The notes beneath the pieces were generated by a model. The model ran no database searches and was not told the origin of the DNA. It saw only the letters and a list, made by a program, of their open reading frames with translations. The position numbers and the translations under genes are program-made. From positions 62,001-126,000 of the forward strand of contig NZ_JABUBU010000004.1 in the NCBI RefSeq assembly GCF_019834675.1: 64,000 nt of DNA. The letters run 5' to 3'. This document shows positions 1 through 10,430 of the stretch, piece after piece. Source of the stretch: Rhodococcoides corynebacterioides. Lineage in GTDB: Bacteria; Actinomycetota; Actinomycetes; Mycobacteriales; Mycobacteriaceae. Position 1 is the stretch's first letter. Every line of letters starts with the position of its first letter.

Positions 1-2859
1 GACTGCCACGGGCTGCCGGCGGAGCTCGAGGCGGAGAAGCAGCTCGGCATCACCGACAAGAGCCAGATCGACACGATGGGGCTCGCCGAGTTCAACGCGT
101 ACTGCAAGCAGTCGGTGCTGCGCTACACCGGTGAGTGGCGCGACTACGTCACCCGTCAGGCGCGGTGGGTGGACTTCGACAACGACTACAAGACGCTCGA
201 CCTCGACTTCATGGAGTCGGTCATGTGGGCGTTCCGGGAGCTTTACGACAAGGGTCTGATCTACCAGGGCTTCCGAGTCCTGCCGTACAGCTGGTACGAG
301 CAGACGCCGCTGTCGAACCAGGAGACCCGGCTCGACGACGCCTACAAGATGCGTCAGGATCCGGCGGTCACCGTGCGCATGACCCTGTCCGCACCCGGCT
401 CGCCGCTGGACGGGGCGGACGCGTTGATCTGGACGACGACGCCGTGGACGGTGCCGTCGAACCTCGCGACGGCCGTCCGTCCGGACATCGAGTACGTCCA
501 GATCGAGGACGGCGAGGGTGGCCGCGTCGTGCTCGCCAAGGACCGGCTGGCGCACTACGCGCGGGAGTTCGGCGAGTCGCCCACCGTGGTGTCCGAGCAC
601 ACCGGCGCCGATCTGGTCGGGTTGGCCTACACACCCCCGTTCGATTTCTTCCTCGGACATCCGAACGCGCATCGCGTGCTGTCCGCGGACTACGTGACCA
701 CGGACTCGGGTACCGGAATCGTCCACCTCGCACCGGCTTTCGGTGAGGAGGACATGGACGTCGCCACGGCCAACGGCATCGAGGTGGTGCAGCCGCTCGA
801 CGCCGGCGGCAAGTTCACCGCGATGGTGCCGCCCTACGAGGGACTGATGATCTTCGACGCCAACCCGGTGATCATCAAGGACCTCAAGGCCGCCGGAAAG
901 CTGGTGCGGCACGAGACCATCGAGCACTCCTATCCGCACAGCTGGCGGTCCGGTCAGCCGCTGATCTACATGGCGGTGCCGTCGTGGTTCGTGTCGGTGA
1001 CGCGCTTCCGCGACCGCATGGTGGAGCTCAACCAGGACATCACCTGGGTGCCGGAGCACATCCGCGACGGTCAGTTCGGCAAGTGGCTCGAGGGTGCCCG
1101 CGACTGGAACATCAGCCGGAACCGGTACTGGGGCAGTCCGATTCCGGTGTGGGTGTCCGACGACCCCGCCTACCCACGGACCGACGTGTACGGCAGTCTC
1201 GACGAACTCGAGGCGGACTTCGGCGTGCGTCCGACCGATCTGCACCGGCCGTTCGTCGACGAGCTGACTCGTCCCAACCCGGACGACCCGACGGGCCGCT
1301 CCACCATGCGCCGCGTTCCGGAGGTGCTGGACTGCTGGTTCGAATCGGGGTCGATGCCGTTCGCCCAGGTGCACTACCCGTTCGAGAACAAGGACTGGTT
1401 CGACGGGACGGGCGGCGAGCCGGGCCACAACCCGGGCGACTTCATCGTCGAGTACAACGGCCAGACCCGCGGATGGTTCTACACCCTGCACGTGTTGGCG
1501 ACGGCCCTGTTCGATCGTCCGGCGTTCCGCACGGTCGCCGCACACGGCATCGTGCTGGGCGAGGACGGGCTCAAGATGAGCAAGTCCAAGGGCAACTACC
1601 CGGACGTCAACGAGGTGTTCGACCGCGACGGTTCCGACGCCATGCGGTGGTTCCTCATGTCCTCGCCGATCCTGCGCGGCGGCAACCTGGTGGTCACCGA
1701 GCAGGGCATCCGCGAGGGCGTGCGGCAGGCGCTGCTGCCGATGTGGAACGCGTGGAGCTTTCTGCAGCTCTACGCCTCGACGCCGGGGACGTGGCGGACC
1801 GATTCGACGCACGTGCTCGACCGGTACGTGTTGGCCAAGCTCGCCGAGAGCACCCGCGTCATCACCGACGCGCTCGAGGCGGTGGACATCGCGGGCGCGT
1901 GCGACGAGCTGCGACTGTTCTGCGACGCCCTCACCAACTGGTACGTGCGCCGGTCGCGGCAGCGTTTCTGGGACGAGGACGCCGACGCGATCGACACCCT
2001 GCACACCGTGCTCGAGGTGCTCACCCGCGTCGCGGCGCCGATGCTGCCGCTGATCAGCGAGGTGATCTGGCGCGGTCTGACCGGTGGTCGATCGGTGCAC
2101 CTGGCCGACTGGCCCGCGGCGGACGACCTGCCCGCGGATCCGGAGCTGGTGGCGTCGATGGACGAGGTGCGCTCGGTGTGCGGCGCGGCGCTGTCGCTGC
2201 GCAAGGCGCAGAACCTGCGCGTGCGTCTGCCGCTGCCCGAGTTGACCGTCGCGGCCGACGACGCGGCGCGGCTCGCGCCGTTCGCCGATCTGATCGCCGA
2301 CGAGGTCAACGTCAAGCACGTCGCGCTCACGGAGAACGTCGACGCGCACGGCCGGTTCGAGCTCGTGGTGAACGCCCGGGTCGCCGGACCGCGTCTCGGG
2401 AAGGCCGTCCAGGCCGTCATCAAGGCGGTCAAGGCCGGCCGGTGGTCCGAGACCGACGGCGCCGTGACCGTGACCGTCGACGACGGCTCGGACGTCGCAC
2501 TGCTTCCCGAGGAGTACACGCGTCGTCTGGTCGCCGCCGAGCCCGACTCCACGGCGGCACTGCCGGGCAACGGCGGTCTGGTGGTCCTGGATTCCGCGGT
2601 GACCGAGGACCTCGAGGCCGAGGGCTGGGCGAAGGACCGCATCCGTGAGTTGCAGGACGCGCGTCGGTCGGCGGGCTTCGAGGTCAGCGATCGGATCGTC
2701 GTGCGCGTCGACGTCCCGGCCGCGCGGCGAGCGTGGTTCGACGCCCACCGCGACCTCATCGCGGGCGAGATCCTCGCCGTGGACCTCGCGGTCGACGACC
2801 CGGGCGCCGACGCGGTCGAGCTCGGGGACGGTGTTCGCGCGGCACTGGCGAAGGCGTGA
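1..2859 (+). CDS. ileS: Isoleucine--tRNA ligase, 5' end outside the window
   Basis: Class I aminoacyl-tRNA synthetase that charges tRNA-Ile in the cytoplasm. The frame is open from base 1 and begins with DCHGLPAE, a conserved IleRS segment; the first Met, at base 76, is internal. The KMSKS loop is intact at bases 1573-1587 ([12 protein letters not shown]). The HIGH motif lies upstream, so about 90-100 N-terminal residues are missing compared with the usual length of about 1040. After the editing domain come the anticodon-binding helices (about base 1740 on) and a C-terminal region without an obvious zinc cysteine cluster, as in actinobacterial/eukaryote-like IleRS. Only 15 bases separate its stop from dinB, so the two may be co-transcribed. 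Confidence 0.98.
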   Translation, partial: DCHGLPAELEAEKQLGITDKSQIDTMGLAEFNAYCKQSVLRYTGEWRDYVTRQARWVDFDNDYKTLDLDFMESVMWAFRELYDKGLIYQGFRVLPYSWYEQTPLSNQETRLDDAYKMRQDPAVTVRMTLSAPGSPLDGADALIWTTTPWTVPSNLATAVRPDIEYVQIEDGEGGRVVLAKDRLAHYAREFGESPTVVSEHTGADLVGLAYTPPFDFFLGHPNAHRVLSADYVTTDSGTGIVHLAPAFGEEDMDVATANGIEVVQPLDAGGKFTAMVPPYEGLMIFDANPVIIKDLKAAGKLVRHETIEHSYPHSWRSGQPLIYMAVPSWFVSVTRFRDRMVELNQDITWVPEHIRDGQFGKWLEGARDWNISRNRYWGSPIPVWVSDDPAYPRTDVYGSLDELEADFGVRPTDLHRPFVDELTRPNPDDPTGRSTMRRVPEVLDCWFESGSMPFAQVHYPFENKDWFDGTGGEPGHNPGDFIVEYNGQTRGWFYTLHVLATALFDRPAFRTVAAHGIVLGEDGLKMSKSKGNYPDVNEVFDRDGSDAMRWFLMSSPILRGGNLVVTEQGIREGVRQALLPMWNAWSFLQLYASTPGTWRTDSTHVLDRYVLAKLAESTRVITDALEAVDIAGACDELRLFCDALTNWYVRRSRQRFWDEDADAIDTLHTVLEVLTRVAAPMLPLISEVIWRGLTGGRSVHLADWPAADDLPADPELVASMDEVRSVCGAALSLRKAQNLRVRLPLPELTVAADDAARLAPFADLIADEVNVKHVALTENVDAHGRFELVVNARVAGPRLGKAVQAVIKAVKAGRWSETDGAVTVTVDDGSDVALLPEEYTRRLVAAEPDSTAALPGNGGLVVLDSAVTEDLEAEGWAKDRIRELQDARRSAGFEVSDRIVVRVDVPAARRAWFDAHRDLIAGEILAVDLAVDDPGADAVELGDGVRAALAKA

Positions 2860-2874
2860 GTCTCGACCGATGAC

Positions 2875-4245
2875 ATGACTCCCGACCCGATCGGCGTCCC
2901 GTCGGCGCCCGCCCGCAGCCGGCGCTGGGTGCTCCATCTGGACATGGATGCGTTCTTCGCCTCCGCCGAGCAGCTGACCCGGCCGACCCTGCGGGGTCGG
3001 CCGGTGCTCGTCGGCGGGTCGGGTGGCCGCGGGGTGGTCGCTGGAGCCAGCTACGAGGCACGGGTGTTCGGGGCACGGTCCGCGATGCCGATGCACCAGG
3101 CCCGACGGCTCGTCGGCGCCGGCGCGGTGGTCGTGCCCCCGCGCGGCGCGGTCTACTCGGTGCTGTCGGCCTCCGTGTTCGACGCCGTCCGCACCGTGGT
3201 CCCCGTCATCGAGCAACTCTCGCTCGACGAGGCGTTCGGCGAACCGGCCGAGCTCGCCGGCGCGACCACCGCCGAGGTGGAGGCGTTCTGTCGCCGGCTG
3301 CGCGACGTCGTGCGGGACGCGTCGGGTCTCGTCGCGTCGATCGGTGCCGGCTCGGGCAAACAGGTGGCCAAGATCGCCTCGGGACTGGCGAAGCCGAACG
3401 GCATCACCGTGGTCCCGCCGCACGAGCAGGCAGCGCTGTTCGCGACGCTGCCCGTCCGCAAGCTCTGGGGTATCGGGCCCGTCGCGGAGGAGAAGCTGCG
3501 CCGGCTGGGCGTGCTCACCGTGGGTGCGTTCGCCGCGCTGCCGGAAGCCGAGGCGGCGTCGGTGCTGGGGTCGACCGTCGGCCCGGGATTGCATCGGTTG
3601 GCCCGCGGTATCGACGACCGGCCCGTGACCGAGCGGGCGGAGGCCAAACAGGTCAGTGCCGAGACGACGTTCGCCGCCGACATCGTGGATCTGGACGGGC
3701 TCCGCGCGGCGATCGCCGCGAGTGCGGAGGCAGCCCATGCCCGTCTGTTGAAGGACGGTCGCGCGGCCCGCACGGTCGTGCTCAAGCTGCGCAAGTCCGA
3801 CATGAGCATCGTCACCCGCTCGGCGACGCTGCCCTACGCGACGGCGGACCTGGCGACCATCGTCGCCACCGCGCGGCGACAGGCCCTCGATCCGCGCGAG
3901 CTCGGCAGCATCCGACTCGTCGGCGTGGGGTTGGCCGGGCTGTCGACGGTGCGGCAGGAATCGCTCTTTCCCGAGCTGGACCAGGACGGCGCGGTCACCA
4001 CCAGCGACGTCAGCCGGCCCGACCAGGCGATCAGCGCCGGCGAGATGGTGGTGTGGCGGCCGGGTCTGGACGTCCGGCACGACGACTTCGGCCACGGCTG
4101 GGTCCAGGGCGCCGCCCACGGCGCCGGACCCGGTGTGGTGACGGTTCGGTTCGAGACCCGCAGCACCGGACCCGGCGCGGCGCGCACGTTCGCCGGCGAC
4201 GACGCCCACCTCACGGTGGCCGATCCGCTGGACAGCCTGGCCTGA
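2875..4245 (+). CDS. dinB: DNA polymerase IV (Y family), DinX/DinB
   Basis: Translesion polymerase, 456 aa. The palm carboxylates are visible in [13 protein letters not shown] (Asp23, Asp25) and in SLDEAF near residue 120, followed by helix-hairpin-helix residues ([17 protein letters not shown]). QESLF near residue 365 matches a QxxLF beta-clamp-binding motif. The long tail after the little finger ([15 protein letters not shown]...) matches my memory of mycobacterial DinX (Rv1537), which also follows ileS. The start is ATG at 2875, 15 bp after ileS; an ATG 5 bases upstream is out of frame. It probably acts at stalled forks with the replicative polymerase DnaE encoded 9 kb downstream. Confidence 0.96.
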   Translation: MTPDPIGVPSAPARSRRWVLHLDMDAFFASAEQLTRPTLRGRPVLVGGSGGRGVVAGASYEARVFGARSAMPMHQARRLVGAGAVVVPPRGAVYSVLSASVFDAVRTVVPVIEQLSLDEAFGEPAELAGATTAEVEAFCRRLRDVVRDASGLVASIGAGSGKQVAKIASGLAKPNGITVVPPHEQAALFATLPVRKLWGIGPVAEEKLRRLGVLTVGAFAALPEAEAASVLGSTVGPGLHRLARGIDDRPVTERAEAKQVSAETTFAADIVDLDGLRAAIAASAEAAHARLLKDGRAARTVVLKLRKSDMSIVTRSATLPYATADLATIVATARRQALDPRELGSIRLVGVGLAGLSTVRQESLFPELDQDGAVTTSDVSRPDQAISAGEMVVWRPGLDVRHDDFGHGWVQGAAHGAGPGVVTVRFETRSTGPGAARTFAGDDAHLTVADPLDSLA

Positions 4246-4350
4246 CGGGCGTCGTCGTGGAGGCGCGCGCTTCCCGACGGGAACTGTGGACGAGGGTCGA
4301 GTTCGGTAGTGTGACCCGGTTCACCTCTCATCGGGGAGAGCGGTTTCGAC

Positions 4351-4941
4351 ATGACGGTTCGCATTCTGGCTCGCGTGTGCGCGGCGGTGTCCGTGGCCGC
4401 CGCAGCGTTCGTGGTTCCCACCGCGGTGGCCGACGCCGCGCCCTGCTCCGACGTCGACGTTTCCTTCGCGCGCGGCACCGGCGAGTTCCCCGGCCTCGGC
4501 ATCACCGGCCGGCCGTTCGTCGACAGTCTCGTCACGAAGTTGGGCGGGCGGTCCGTCGGCACCTACGCGGTGAACTACGCCGCCGACGTCATTCAGGCCA
4601 GCGCGGGTCCCGGTTCGCGGGACCTGGTCGCGCATCTCACCTCGGTCGCGGCCGCCTGTCCGTCGACACAGTTCGTCATCGGCGGGTACTCGCAGGGTGC
4701 CACCGTCGTGAGCAACGCGGTCGGCCTGCGCACCCCGAGCAGCGTCGGTGGAGCGGTGATTCCCGCCGAGGTGGCCGATCGGGTGAAGGCCGTCGTCGTG
4801 TTCGGCAATCCGCTGGGCCTGTTCGGTCGAACCATCGAGTCCGCCAGTCCCACCTACGGTCCGCGTGCCCGCAGTTTCTGCAACGTCGGTGATCCCGTCT
4901 GCCAGATCGGCGGCTTCAACACCGTCGCCCACCTGACGTAA
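4351..4941 (+). CDS. Secreted cutinase-family esterase
   Basis: A 196-aa serine esterase of the cutinase (CE5/Culp) family. The signal peptide covers residues 1 to about 30 (hydrophobic core AAVSVAAAAFVV, cleavage near ADAA). GGYSQG carries nucleophile Ser114, DPVC gives Asp181, and His194 in NTVAHLT completes the triad. Cysteines 32/103 and 177/184 fit the two family disulfides. The protein ends two residues after the catalytic His, whereas relatives usually continue (YVQDGM-like), so the C-terminus is short. A purine-rich RBS (GGGGAGAG) precedes the ATG and a TAGTGT -10-like box lies near 4306. It likely hydrolyses extracellular or envelope esters; the substrate is unknown. Confidence 0.93.
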   Translation: MTVRILARVCAAVSVAAAAFVVPTAVADAAPCSDVDVSFARGTGEFPGLGITGRPFVDSLVTKLGGRSVGTYAVNYAADVIQASAGPGSRDLVAHLTSVAAACPSTQFVIGGYSQGATVVSNAVGLRTPSSVGGAVIPAEVADRVKAVVVFGNPLGLFGRTIESASPTYGPRARSFCNVGDPVCQIGGFNTVAHLT

Positions 4942-5152
4942 GCCCTGCGGGGTGCGACGGACGAGGGCGCGACCTTCGCCGCCTCTCGCCTCGGCTGACC
5001 GCGCCCGTCCGGACGGGGCGGGCCTGCCCGGCGAGCTTTACCGTTTCCTCAGAACCGGTCGGTAAGGTCACCGATCGACGCTCGACGACCATCGGCGATC
5101 GGATTCCCGATCGTGATGTCGACCGATACCCCCGACAGAAGAGGACTGACGC

Positions 5153-5665
5153 GTGAAGCTTCCCCGCACCGGACGCGCACTGGTGGCCGGCATGGCCGTC
5201 GCCGCCGCCCTGACCATGACGGCCTGCAGCTCGGACGACGGTGGCGACACCGCCACCACCACGACGGCGTCGGCCTCGACGTCCGTGAGCGCAGCCGCCC
5301 CGGCCGGCGACCTGCCCCCCGTGCCGACCGCCGCCGAGCTGAACCAGCGTCTGCAGGAGAGCCTGGATCCGAACGTGCCGCTGGAGCAGAAGGTCTCCTA
5401 CGTCCAGGGCGCCGAGGAGGATCCGGAGCTGATCAACAAGGTGGCGGAGGCCGCCCGCGTGAACAACGCCAAGATCGAGGTGCTCGACGTCACCGATCTC
5501 GGCGACGGCACCCTGAGCTCCAACGCCACCATCGACCTCGGTGGCCAGGTCAACCCCCTCCAGGTCGCGTACGTGGCCGAGGACGGACAGTGGAAGCTCT
5601 CGCGTGACAACGCGTGCGCCATCGTCTCGCTCGCGCAGCTGACCTCGCCGGCCTGCCCGGCCTGA
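5153..5665 (+). CDS. Mtb12-like low-molecular-weight antigen lipoprotein
   Basis: A 170-aa exported lipoprotein. A positively charged n-region and hydrophobic core end in lipobox MTAC (Cys25), followed by an acidic/Thr-rich linker (SSDDGGDTATTTT). The globular part (PPVPTAAELNQRL...YVQGAEEDPELINK...WKLSRDNACAIVSL) resembles the low-molecular-weight antigen Mtb12 domain of mycobacteria and rhodococci; its function is unknown. Start is GTG at 5153 with AGAGGAC as RBS. The leader contains a small hairpin (CGATCGG/CCGATCG, 5094-5111). A strong bidirectional hairpin follows at 5679-5720. Confidence 0.88.
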   Translation: MKLPRTGRALVAGMAVAAALTMTACSSDDGGDTATTTTASASTSVSAAAPAGDLPPVPTAAELNQRLQESLDPNVPLEQKVSYVQGAEEDPELINKVAEAARVNNAKIEVLDVTDLGDGTLSSNATIDLGGQVNPLQVAYVAEDGQWKLSRDNACAIVSLAQLTSPACPA

Positions 5666-5678
5666 GTCGTCTCGCCCC

Positions 5679-5720
5679 ACTCGGGCCCCGGTACCGCTGA
5701 CGGTGCCGGGGCCCGAGTTC
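5679..5720. terminator. Bidirectional hairpin terminator
   Basis: Arms 5679-5696 and 5701-5718 pair over 18 bp (one G-T pair) around the loop CTGA. It lies between the convergent genes ending at 5665 (+) and 5738 (-), so it can stop both. T-tracts are short, as is common in high-GC actinobacteria. Confidence 0.85.
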
Positions 5721-5737
5721 GTCTCGGCGGCGCGTCG

Positions 5738-6535
5738 TCAGCGCAACCGGTCGGCCGCGGTGGTGGCCAGAGCGCGAACCAGTTGCGGATCCACCGGCTC
5801 GAGGCCCGTGGCCACCGTCTGCGTGACGGACGCGCCGACGAGCGTGATCACCGCATCCGTGGTGAGCTCGACCCCGTCGCTAGTGACCTGCAGCCGCGCC
5901 GCCACGGTGGCGTCACCCGGAGCGGTGGCATACGCCCCGGTGAACAGGGTCGACGCCCCGACCCGATAGTCGACGCGGACGCCGTCGGCGTCGGTGCCGC
6001 TGAACTCCCCGCACCGGGCCAGCGTGTCCTGGATCGACGCGAACGCCCGGGCGGCGCCGTCGCCGTCGTACGACGCCGCATCCTGATCCAGCGACGAGAA
6101 GTCGGGACCGCCGTAGGTCACCGACGCGGCACTGACCCCGCCGGGTACCGCCGTCGCGATCGGCGCGAGAACCGCTCCGCAGTCCGCCGGGTCCGTGCTC
6201 GAGCGGTCCTCGGCGCTCGCTCCGGGCGAGGACGGGTCGAGCGGCGGCAGGTCGTATCCCGTCCATCCGGCGGGCAGATCCGCGATCGTCAGCAGACGCC
6301 CGGCCAGGAAGGCGTTGTCCGTGATCGGCGTGGCCCCCGCCGGCACGGTCGGCGCCGGGACGCCCTCGAAGGGTGCGAGATCCACGCGGGGCGGTGCCGG
6401 CGGTGTCGTGGCCGCCGTCGTCGAATCGCCGTTCTCGTCGGTCCCGGACGTGCCCGATCCGCACCCGGTCAGCAGCGCCAGCGACGTGCACGCGGCGAGA
6501 GCGGCGACCGACCGACGGCGCGCCGAACCGGTCAT
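5738..6535 (-). CDS. Lipoprotein of unknown function, downstream partner
   Basis: A 265-aa exported lipoprotein: RRR n-region, hydrophobic core, lipobox LLTGC (Cys25), then a Thr/Pro-rich linker. The rest ([21 protein letters not shown]...[48 protein letters not shown]) resembles sensor-type extracellular domains of actinobacterial lipoproteins, but I cannot name a family. The start is set at ATG 6535 because its ATGA overlaps the TGA of the preceding lipoprotein gene (6532-6534); an ATG six bases upstream is possible. The two genes are probably translationally coupled and may work together at the cell surface. Confidence 0.85.
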   Translation of the reverse strand: MTGSARRRSVAALAACTSLALLTGCGSGTSGTDENGDSTTAATTPPAPPRVDLAPFEGVPAPTVPAGATPITDNAFLAGRLLTIADLPAGWTGYDLPPLDPSSPGASAEDRSSTDPADCGAVLAPIATAVPGGVSAASVTYGGPDFSSLDQDAASYDGDGAARAFASIQDTLARCGEFSGTDADGVRVDYRVGASTLFTGAYATAPGDATVAARLQVTSDGVELTTDAVITLVGASVTQTVATGLEPVDPQLVRALATTAADRLR

Positions 6536-7482
6536 CGCCACGTGATCGTGTTGGCGGTGGTCTGCGACAGCGACGTGGCGCTGTTCGCGTCGCGATACAC
6601 CTGGTCACCGCCCACCGTGACCGTTCCGGCGACCGGCAACGGTCGCGAGGTGTCCACGGTCAGAGAGCCACCGCCGGTCATGACGAACGTCTCGATGTTC
6701 AGCGTGCCCTGGTTGTCCGGCAACTCCCAGACGGGGCTCTCCGGCGCCTGTGTAATCTCCACGTCGATCTGCGCGACGCCGTCGTCGATCGACCGCAGCG
6801 TCGCCGTCGTGGTCTGCGTCAGCGCGATGCCGCTGACCACCTGTTGCGTCACCGTCCACCGCGCACCGACGCCGATCGGCTCCGTCGGGAACGGCACCGC
6901 CCGATACACCGCCTGCGACAGGGCCTGCTCCACCGCGGACCGGGCGATGTCGCGGGCCTCCGGGGCCGGATCGATGGTGAGAGCGGTCACCGCCCCCGTT
7001 GCCGACGTGGTGAACCCGGCCGTGGATCCCTCGGTCGGCGGCAGCGCCGCCTGCAGCGTCGCGTCGGGCGACGTCACGGCGCCGAGCGTCATCGACACGG
7101 TCGTGGTGTCCCCGTCGGCAGACGCGGTCGCCTCGAGCGGCATCGTCAGTTCCGGGGTGGAGAAGTCCTGGGACTCCGCCGCATCGATCTTCTGCCCGAT
7201 CGACGACGACGTCACCAACGTCACCGACTGCGGCTCGTCCGACACCTCCCGGGTCAGGACGCTGCGCGGCTCCGCACCCGCATCCACCAGGGTCGTCGTC
7301 GACGCCGACACGGGGAGCGTCACCGCACTGGTGGTCGGGGTGACGTCCTCGCTCGAGGCGGAATCGTCGTCCGACCCGCACGCGGACACGAGAACCAACG
7401 CCGACGCCGTCAGTGCGACGGTCAGGGGACGGAAGAACCCGGGTCGGAGCCGACGAAACCGGGTGGACGCGCGCACACTCAC
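6532..7482 (-). CDS. Lipoprotein of unknown function
   Basis: A 316-aa protein from GTG 7482 (a second GTG is at 7476). The n-region [11 protein letters not shown], hydrophobic stretch [13 protein letters not shown] and Cys35 form a lipoprotein signal. Mature features are a Ser/Asp linker, long beta-strand-like Thr/Ser-rich segments, IGVGARWTV and a C-terminal ITWR. It resembles actinobacterial lipoproteins with a DUF6263-like domain; this assignment is from memory and weak. It is first of a two-gene operon on the minus strand, divergent from lspA, whose product removes the signal peptides of such proteins. Confidence 0.82.
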   Translation of the reverse strand: MSVRASTRFRRLRPGFFRPLTVALTASALVLVSACGSDDDSASSEDVTPTTSAVTLPVSASTTTLVDAGAEPRSVLTREVSDEPQSVTLVTSSSIGQKIDAAESQDFSTPELTMPLEATASADGDTTTVSMTLGAVTSPDATLQAALPPTEGSTAGFTTSATGAVTALTIDPAPEARDIARSAVEQALSQAVYRAVPFPTEPIGVGARWTVTQQVVSGIALTQTTTATLRSIDDGVAQIDVEITQAPESPVWELPDNQGTLNIETFVMTGGGSLTVDTSRPLPVAGTVTVGGDQVYRDANSATSLSQTTANTITWR

Positions 7483-7585
7483 GCGACCCAGGCTAGCCAG
7501 GCAACCTGAGCGCTCGGTGAGTACTGCTCGATCCGCAGGCTCCGCTCGGGTGAGCACCGCTCGCTCCGTGAGGGACAATGAACAC

Positions 7586-8191
7586 GTGACCGACGAACCC
7601 ACCGCCACCCGTCCTCTCCGGACGAGGCGACTGCTGACCGTGGCCGCCGTCGTGCTCGCCGCCGACCTGCTCACCAAGATCGCCGCCGTCGCCCTCATCG
7701 AGCCGGGTCGCCCCGTGAGCATCGTGGGCGACACCGTCGAGCTGGTGCTGTACCGCAATCCGGGGGCCGCCTTCTCCATCGCGACGGGCATGACCTGGGT
7801 GTTGACGCTGGTCGCCGTCGCCGTGGTGATCGGTGTCGTCAGGATCGGCCGGACGCTGCGCTCGCCGTGGTGGGCGCTGGGACTGGGCCTGATCCTGGGC
7901 GGCGCGCTGGGCAACCTGATCGACCGCTTCTTCCGCTCGCCCGGCCCCCTGCAGGGCCACGTCGTCGACTTCGTGTCCGTCGGGTGGTGGCCGGTGTTCA
8001 ACGTCGCCGACTCGTCCATCGTGTGCGGCGCGGTCCTGCTCGTGGCGCTGTCGCTGTTCGGGGTGGAGCCGGACGGCTCGCGTCGTCGGGACGAGACCGA
8101 CCCCGACCCCGAGACCGACGCCGAGGCCGACACCGGGGCCCGCGGCACCGAGGCCGGCGGCCGCTCGGACCAGTCGGGAGCGACGGCATGA
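7586..8191 (+). CDS. lspA: Lipoprotein signal peptidase (signal peptidase II)
   Basis: A 201-aa membrane aspartic protease that cleaves prolipoproteins before the lipidated Cys. It has four membrane segments and both catalytic motifs: GNLIDR (Asp113) and FNVADSSI (Asp142). YRNPGAAFS is the conserved loop. Start is GTG at 7586; an ATG at 7578 runs into a stop after three codons. A C-terminal acidic tail ([16 protein letters not shown]) of about 35 residues extends beyond the usual core. Its TGA overlaps the ATG of the pseudouridine synthase gene (ATGA), an lspA-rluD pairing I also recall in mycobacteria. Confidence 0.97.
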   Translation: MTDEPTATRPLRTRRLLTVAAVVLAADLLTKIAAVALIEPGRPVSIVGDTVELVLYRNPGAAFSIATGMTWVLTLVAVAVVIGVVRIGRTLRSPWWALGLGLILGGALGNLIDRFFRSPGPLQGHVVDFVSVGWWPVFNVADSSIVCGAVLLVALSLFGVEPDGSRRRDETDPDPETDAEADTGARGTEAGGRSDQSGATA

Positions 8192-9114
8192 GGGAAGTGA
8201 GGTCCATGCCGGTTCCCGACGGGCTGGACGGCATGCGGGTCGACGCGGGCCTGGCGCGGCTGCTGGGCCTGTCGCGCACCGTGGTCGCGACGCTCGCGGA
8301 GGAGGGCTCGGTCAGTGTCGACGGCACGGCCGTCGACAAGTCCGATCGCCTCGGCGGCGGCTCGTGGCTCGAGGTGCAGTTGCCGGAGCCGGCGCGGCCG
8401 CTCACCATCGAGGCCCAGCCCGTCGAGGGCATGGAGATCCTCTACTCCGACGACGACATCGTGGTGGTCGACAAGCCCGTCGGTGTCGCGGCGCACGCCT
8501 CGGTCGGGTGGACCGGACCGACGGTCATCGGCGGTCTCGCGGCCGCCGGGTTCCGCATCTCGACGTCGGGAGTGCACGAGCGGCAGGGCATCGTGCACCG
8601 TCTCGACGTCGGCACGTCGGGCGTGATGGTGGTGGCGACCAGCGAGCACGCGTACACCGTGCTCAAGCGCGCGTTCAAGCAGCGCACCATCGACAAGCGC
8701 TATCACGCTCTGGTGCAGGGACATCCGGATCCGAGCAGCGGCACCATCGACGCACCCATCGGCCGGCACCGCAGCAACGACTGGAAGTTCGCGGTCACCG
8801 CGGACGGCAAGCCGAGCATCACGCACTACGACACCGTCGAGGCGTTCCAGGCGGCCAGCCTGCTCGACGTGCACCTCGAAACCGGACGGACGCACCAGAT
8901 CCGGGTGCACTTCTCCGCTCTCCGCCACCCATGCTGCGGTGACCTCACCTATGGCGCCGACCCGACGCTCGCCGCCCGGCTCGGCCTCGAACGGCAGTGG
9001 CTGCACGCGCGGGCTTTGGGCTTCACGCACCCGGCCGACGGTCGGTACGTGGAGTTCACCAGCCCCTATCCGGCGGACCTGCAGCACGCCCTGGACGTTC
9101 TGCGAGCGGGCTGA
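8188..9114 (+). CDS. RluD/RluA-family 23S rRNA pseudouridine synthase
   Basis: A 308-aa RNA-modifying enzyme. An S4 RNA-binding domain (about residues 8-60, [15 protein letters not shown]) precedes the pseudouridine synthase domain. HRLDVGTSG holds catalytic Asp140, and GRTHQIRVH is the family's second signature. ATG 8188 overlaps the lspA stop by four bases; ATG 8206, with a GGAAGTGAGG RBS just upstream, is an equally plausible start giving 302 aa. The exact uridine target (RluD-type helix 69 or other) cannot be told from sequence alone. Confidence 0.94.
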   Translation: MREVRSMPVPDGLDGMRVDAGLARLLGLSRTVVATLAEEGSVSVDGTAVDKSDRLGGGSWLEVQLPEPARPLTIEAQPVEGMEILYSDDDIVVVDKPVGVAAHASVGWTGPTVIGGLAAAGFRISTSGVHERQGIVHRLDVGTSGVMVVATSEHAYTVLKRAFKQRTIDKRYHALVQGHPDPSSGTIDAPIGRHRSNDWKFAVTADGKPSITHYDTVEAFQAASLLDVHLETGRTHQIRVHFSALRHPCCGDLTYGADPTLAARLGLERQWLHARALGFTHPADGRYVEFTSPYPADLQHALDVLRAG

Positions 9115-9117
9115 CCG

Positions 9118-9753
9118 GTGGCACGGATCGGGTCGGCGCTCGCCCTGGTCGCGATCGCCGCCCTCGTGCTCGTCCTCGGCGTGACGACGCCCGCCTCCCG
9201 CGCTCCGAGCGCGACCGACACGCTCGGTCCGTCGACCGACGAGACGGCGGCGGACTATCTCGCCCGCATCGGCCCGCCGGCCGAGGACGACGGGCAGGAG
9301 CGGTGGGCGCTGGTGTCCCCGGTTCGGTCGGTGCGAGCGGACGAGATCCGCGGTCTCGTCGGCGACGTGCGGGTGTCCGTGGTGTACGTCCACGTTCCGC
9401 TGGATCGGGTGCAGACGCCGTTGCTCACGGTGGCGGTGCCGGACACGGAATCGGTGCTGACCCGTGCGGTGCGCGACGCCGCCGGCCGACTCGGACCCGG
9501 TCGGGACGCGCGGGGTGAGGCGGTCACGGCGGCCGTGCGTTCTCGGCTGCTCGGTGATTGTGCTTGTGTGGCAGGTGTTCTGGTGCGGGGGACGGCGGCC
9601 GACCTGCGGCGGGTCGCGGACGCGGACGGGGTCCGCGGCGTCGAGGTCGCACCGCCCGCCGCGGCGTTCGCGCGTCTCGCCGTGACCCCGCTGTGGCCGG
9701 AGCGGGAGGGCACCGCCGTGGTGCCCGACGACGGTCCGGTGCCGCCCGCATGA
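9118..9753 (+). CDS. Membrane-anchored protein of unknown function
   Basis: A 211-aa protein starting GTG at 9118, three bases after the preceding stop. One N-terminal hydrophobic segment (ALALVAIAALVLVLGV) acts as anchor or uncleaved signal. The remainder is a compact alpha/beta domain (RADEIRGLVGDVRVSVVYVHVPLDRVQTPLLTVAVPD...GVLVRGTAADLRRVADADGVRGVEVAPP) that I do not recognise. The last part reads like a late domain of periplasmic assembly proteins. It overlaps the next gene by ATGA, so both probably belong to the lspA-led operon. Confidence 0.75.
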   Translation: MARIGSALALVAIAALVLVLGVTTPASRAPSATDTLGPSTDETAADYLARIGPPAEDDGQERWALVSPVRSVRADEIRGLVGDVRVSVVYVHVPLDRVQTPLLTVAVPDTESVLTRAVRDAAGRLGPGRDARGEAVTAAVRSRLLGDCACVAGVLVRGTAADLRRVADADGVRGVEVAPPAAAFARLAVTPLWPEREGTAVVPDDGPVPPA

Positions 9754-10430
9754 CCCGGCGGTCGGGACGTGGCGGGGTGCGCACCGTGCGGGCGGCGGCG
9801 ATGCTGACCGCGGCGGCGGTGCTCGGGTCGATCGTGGCGAGCTCGGCGTGGATCGAACTGACGGCTCGCGGCCGGGTGCACGGTGTGGAGGAGGCTCCGT
9901 CCGCGCCGGTCGCCCTGGTCCTCGGTGCGCGCGTGGAGAACGGGGCGCCGGCGCGGTACCTCGCCGCGCGCACCTCGGCGGCCGCGCGCCTGGTCGAGCT
10001 CGGGCGGGTGGAGGTACTCCTGTTGTCCGGCAACGGGTCCGGTGACTCCGGGGACGAGATCGCGGCGATGACCGACGATCTGATCGCGCGCGGCGTGGAT
10101 CCCGCACGCCTGGTGGCGGATCCGTTCGGGCTGAACACGCGGGACTCGTGCCTGCGGGCGGCCCGCACCTACGGGGTGACGCGAGCGCTGGTGGTCAGCC
10201 AGGGGATGCACACGGCCCGGGCTCTGGCGCAGTGTCGGGACGCCGGGATCGACGCGGACGGGGTGGACGCACCCGTCGAGGTGTCGCGGTGGGCGGCGAT
10301 CCGGCAGTGCGGTCGCGAACTGCTCGCGCGACCGAAGGCGGCGGCGACGCGGCTGGTCGACACCCCGCCGACGGTGGACTCGCCGCCGACCGACGACGTG
10401 CAGCGGGCGGTGGCTGCGGTCAGCCGCTGA
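9750..10430 (+). CDS. SanA/YdcF-like (DUF218) envelope protein
   Basis: A 226-aa protein with an N-terminal membrane segment (AAAMLTAAAVLGSIVASSAW), then a DUF218 fold: ALVLGARVENGAPARYLAAR, VLLLSGNGSGDSGDEIAAM and LNTRDSCLRAARTYGVTRALVVSQGMHTARALAQCR. This pattern is typical of SanA/ElyC/YdcF proteins linked to envelope integrity and peptidoglycan precursor handling; the biochemical activity is not established. The start ATG overlaps the upstream stop. Its last 11 bases overlap the convergent gene at 10420-11124. Confidence 0.86.
   Translation: MTRRSGRGGVRTVRAAAMLTAAAVLGSIVASSAWIELTARGRVHGVEEAPSAPVALVLGARVENGAPARYLAARTSAAARLVELGRVEVLLLSGNGSGDSGDEIAAMTDDLIARGVDPARLVADPFGLNTRDSCLRAARTYGVTRALVVSQGMHTARALAQCRDAGIDADGVDAPVEVSRWAAIRQCGRELLARPKAAATRLVDTPPTVDSPPTDDVQRAVAAVSR

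Noticed and set aside
6532-10107. Minus-strand open frame of 1191 codons
   Set aside because: Only the last part (7482-6532) has a lipoprotein signal and sensible composition. The rest is antisense to lspA, the pseudouridine synthase and neighbours, with Arg/Pro/His-rich shadow sequence typical of high-GC DNA.
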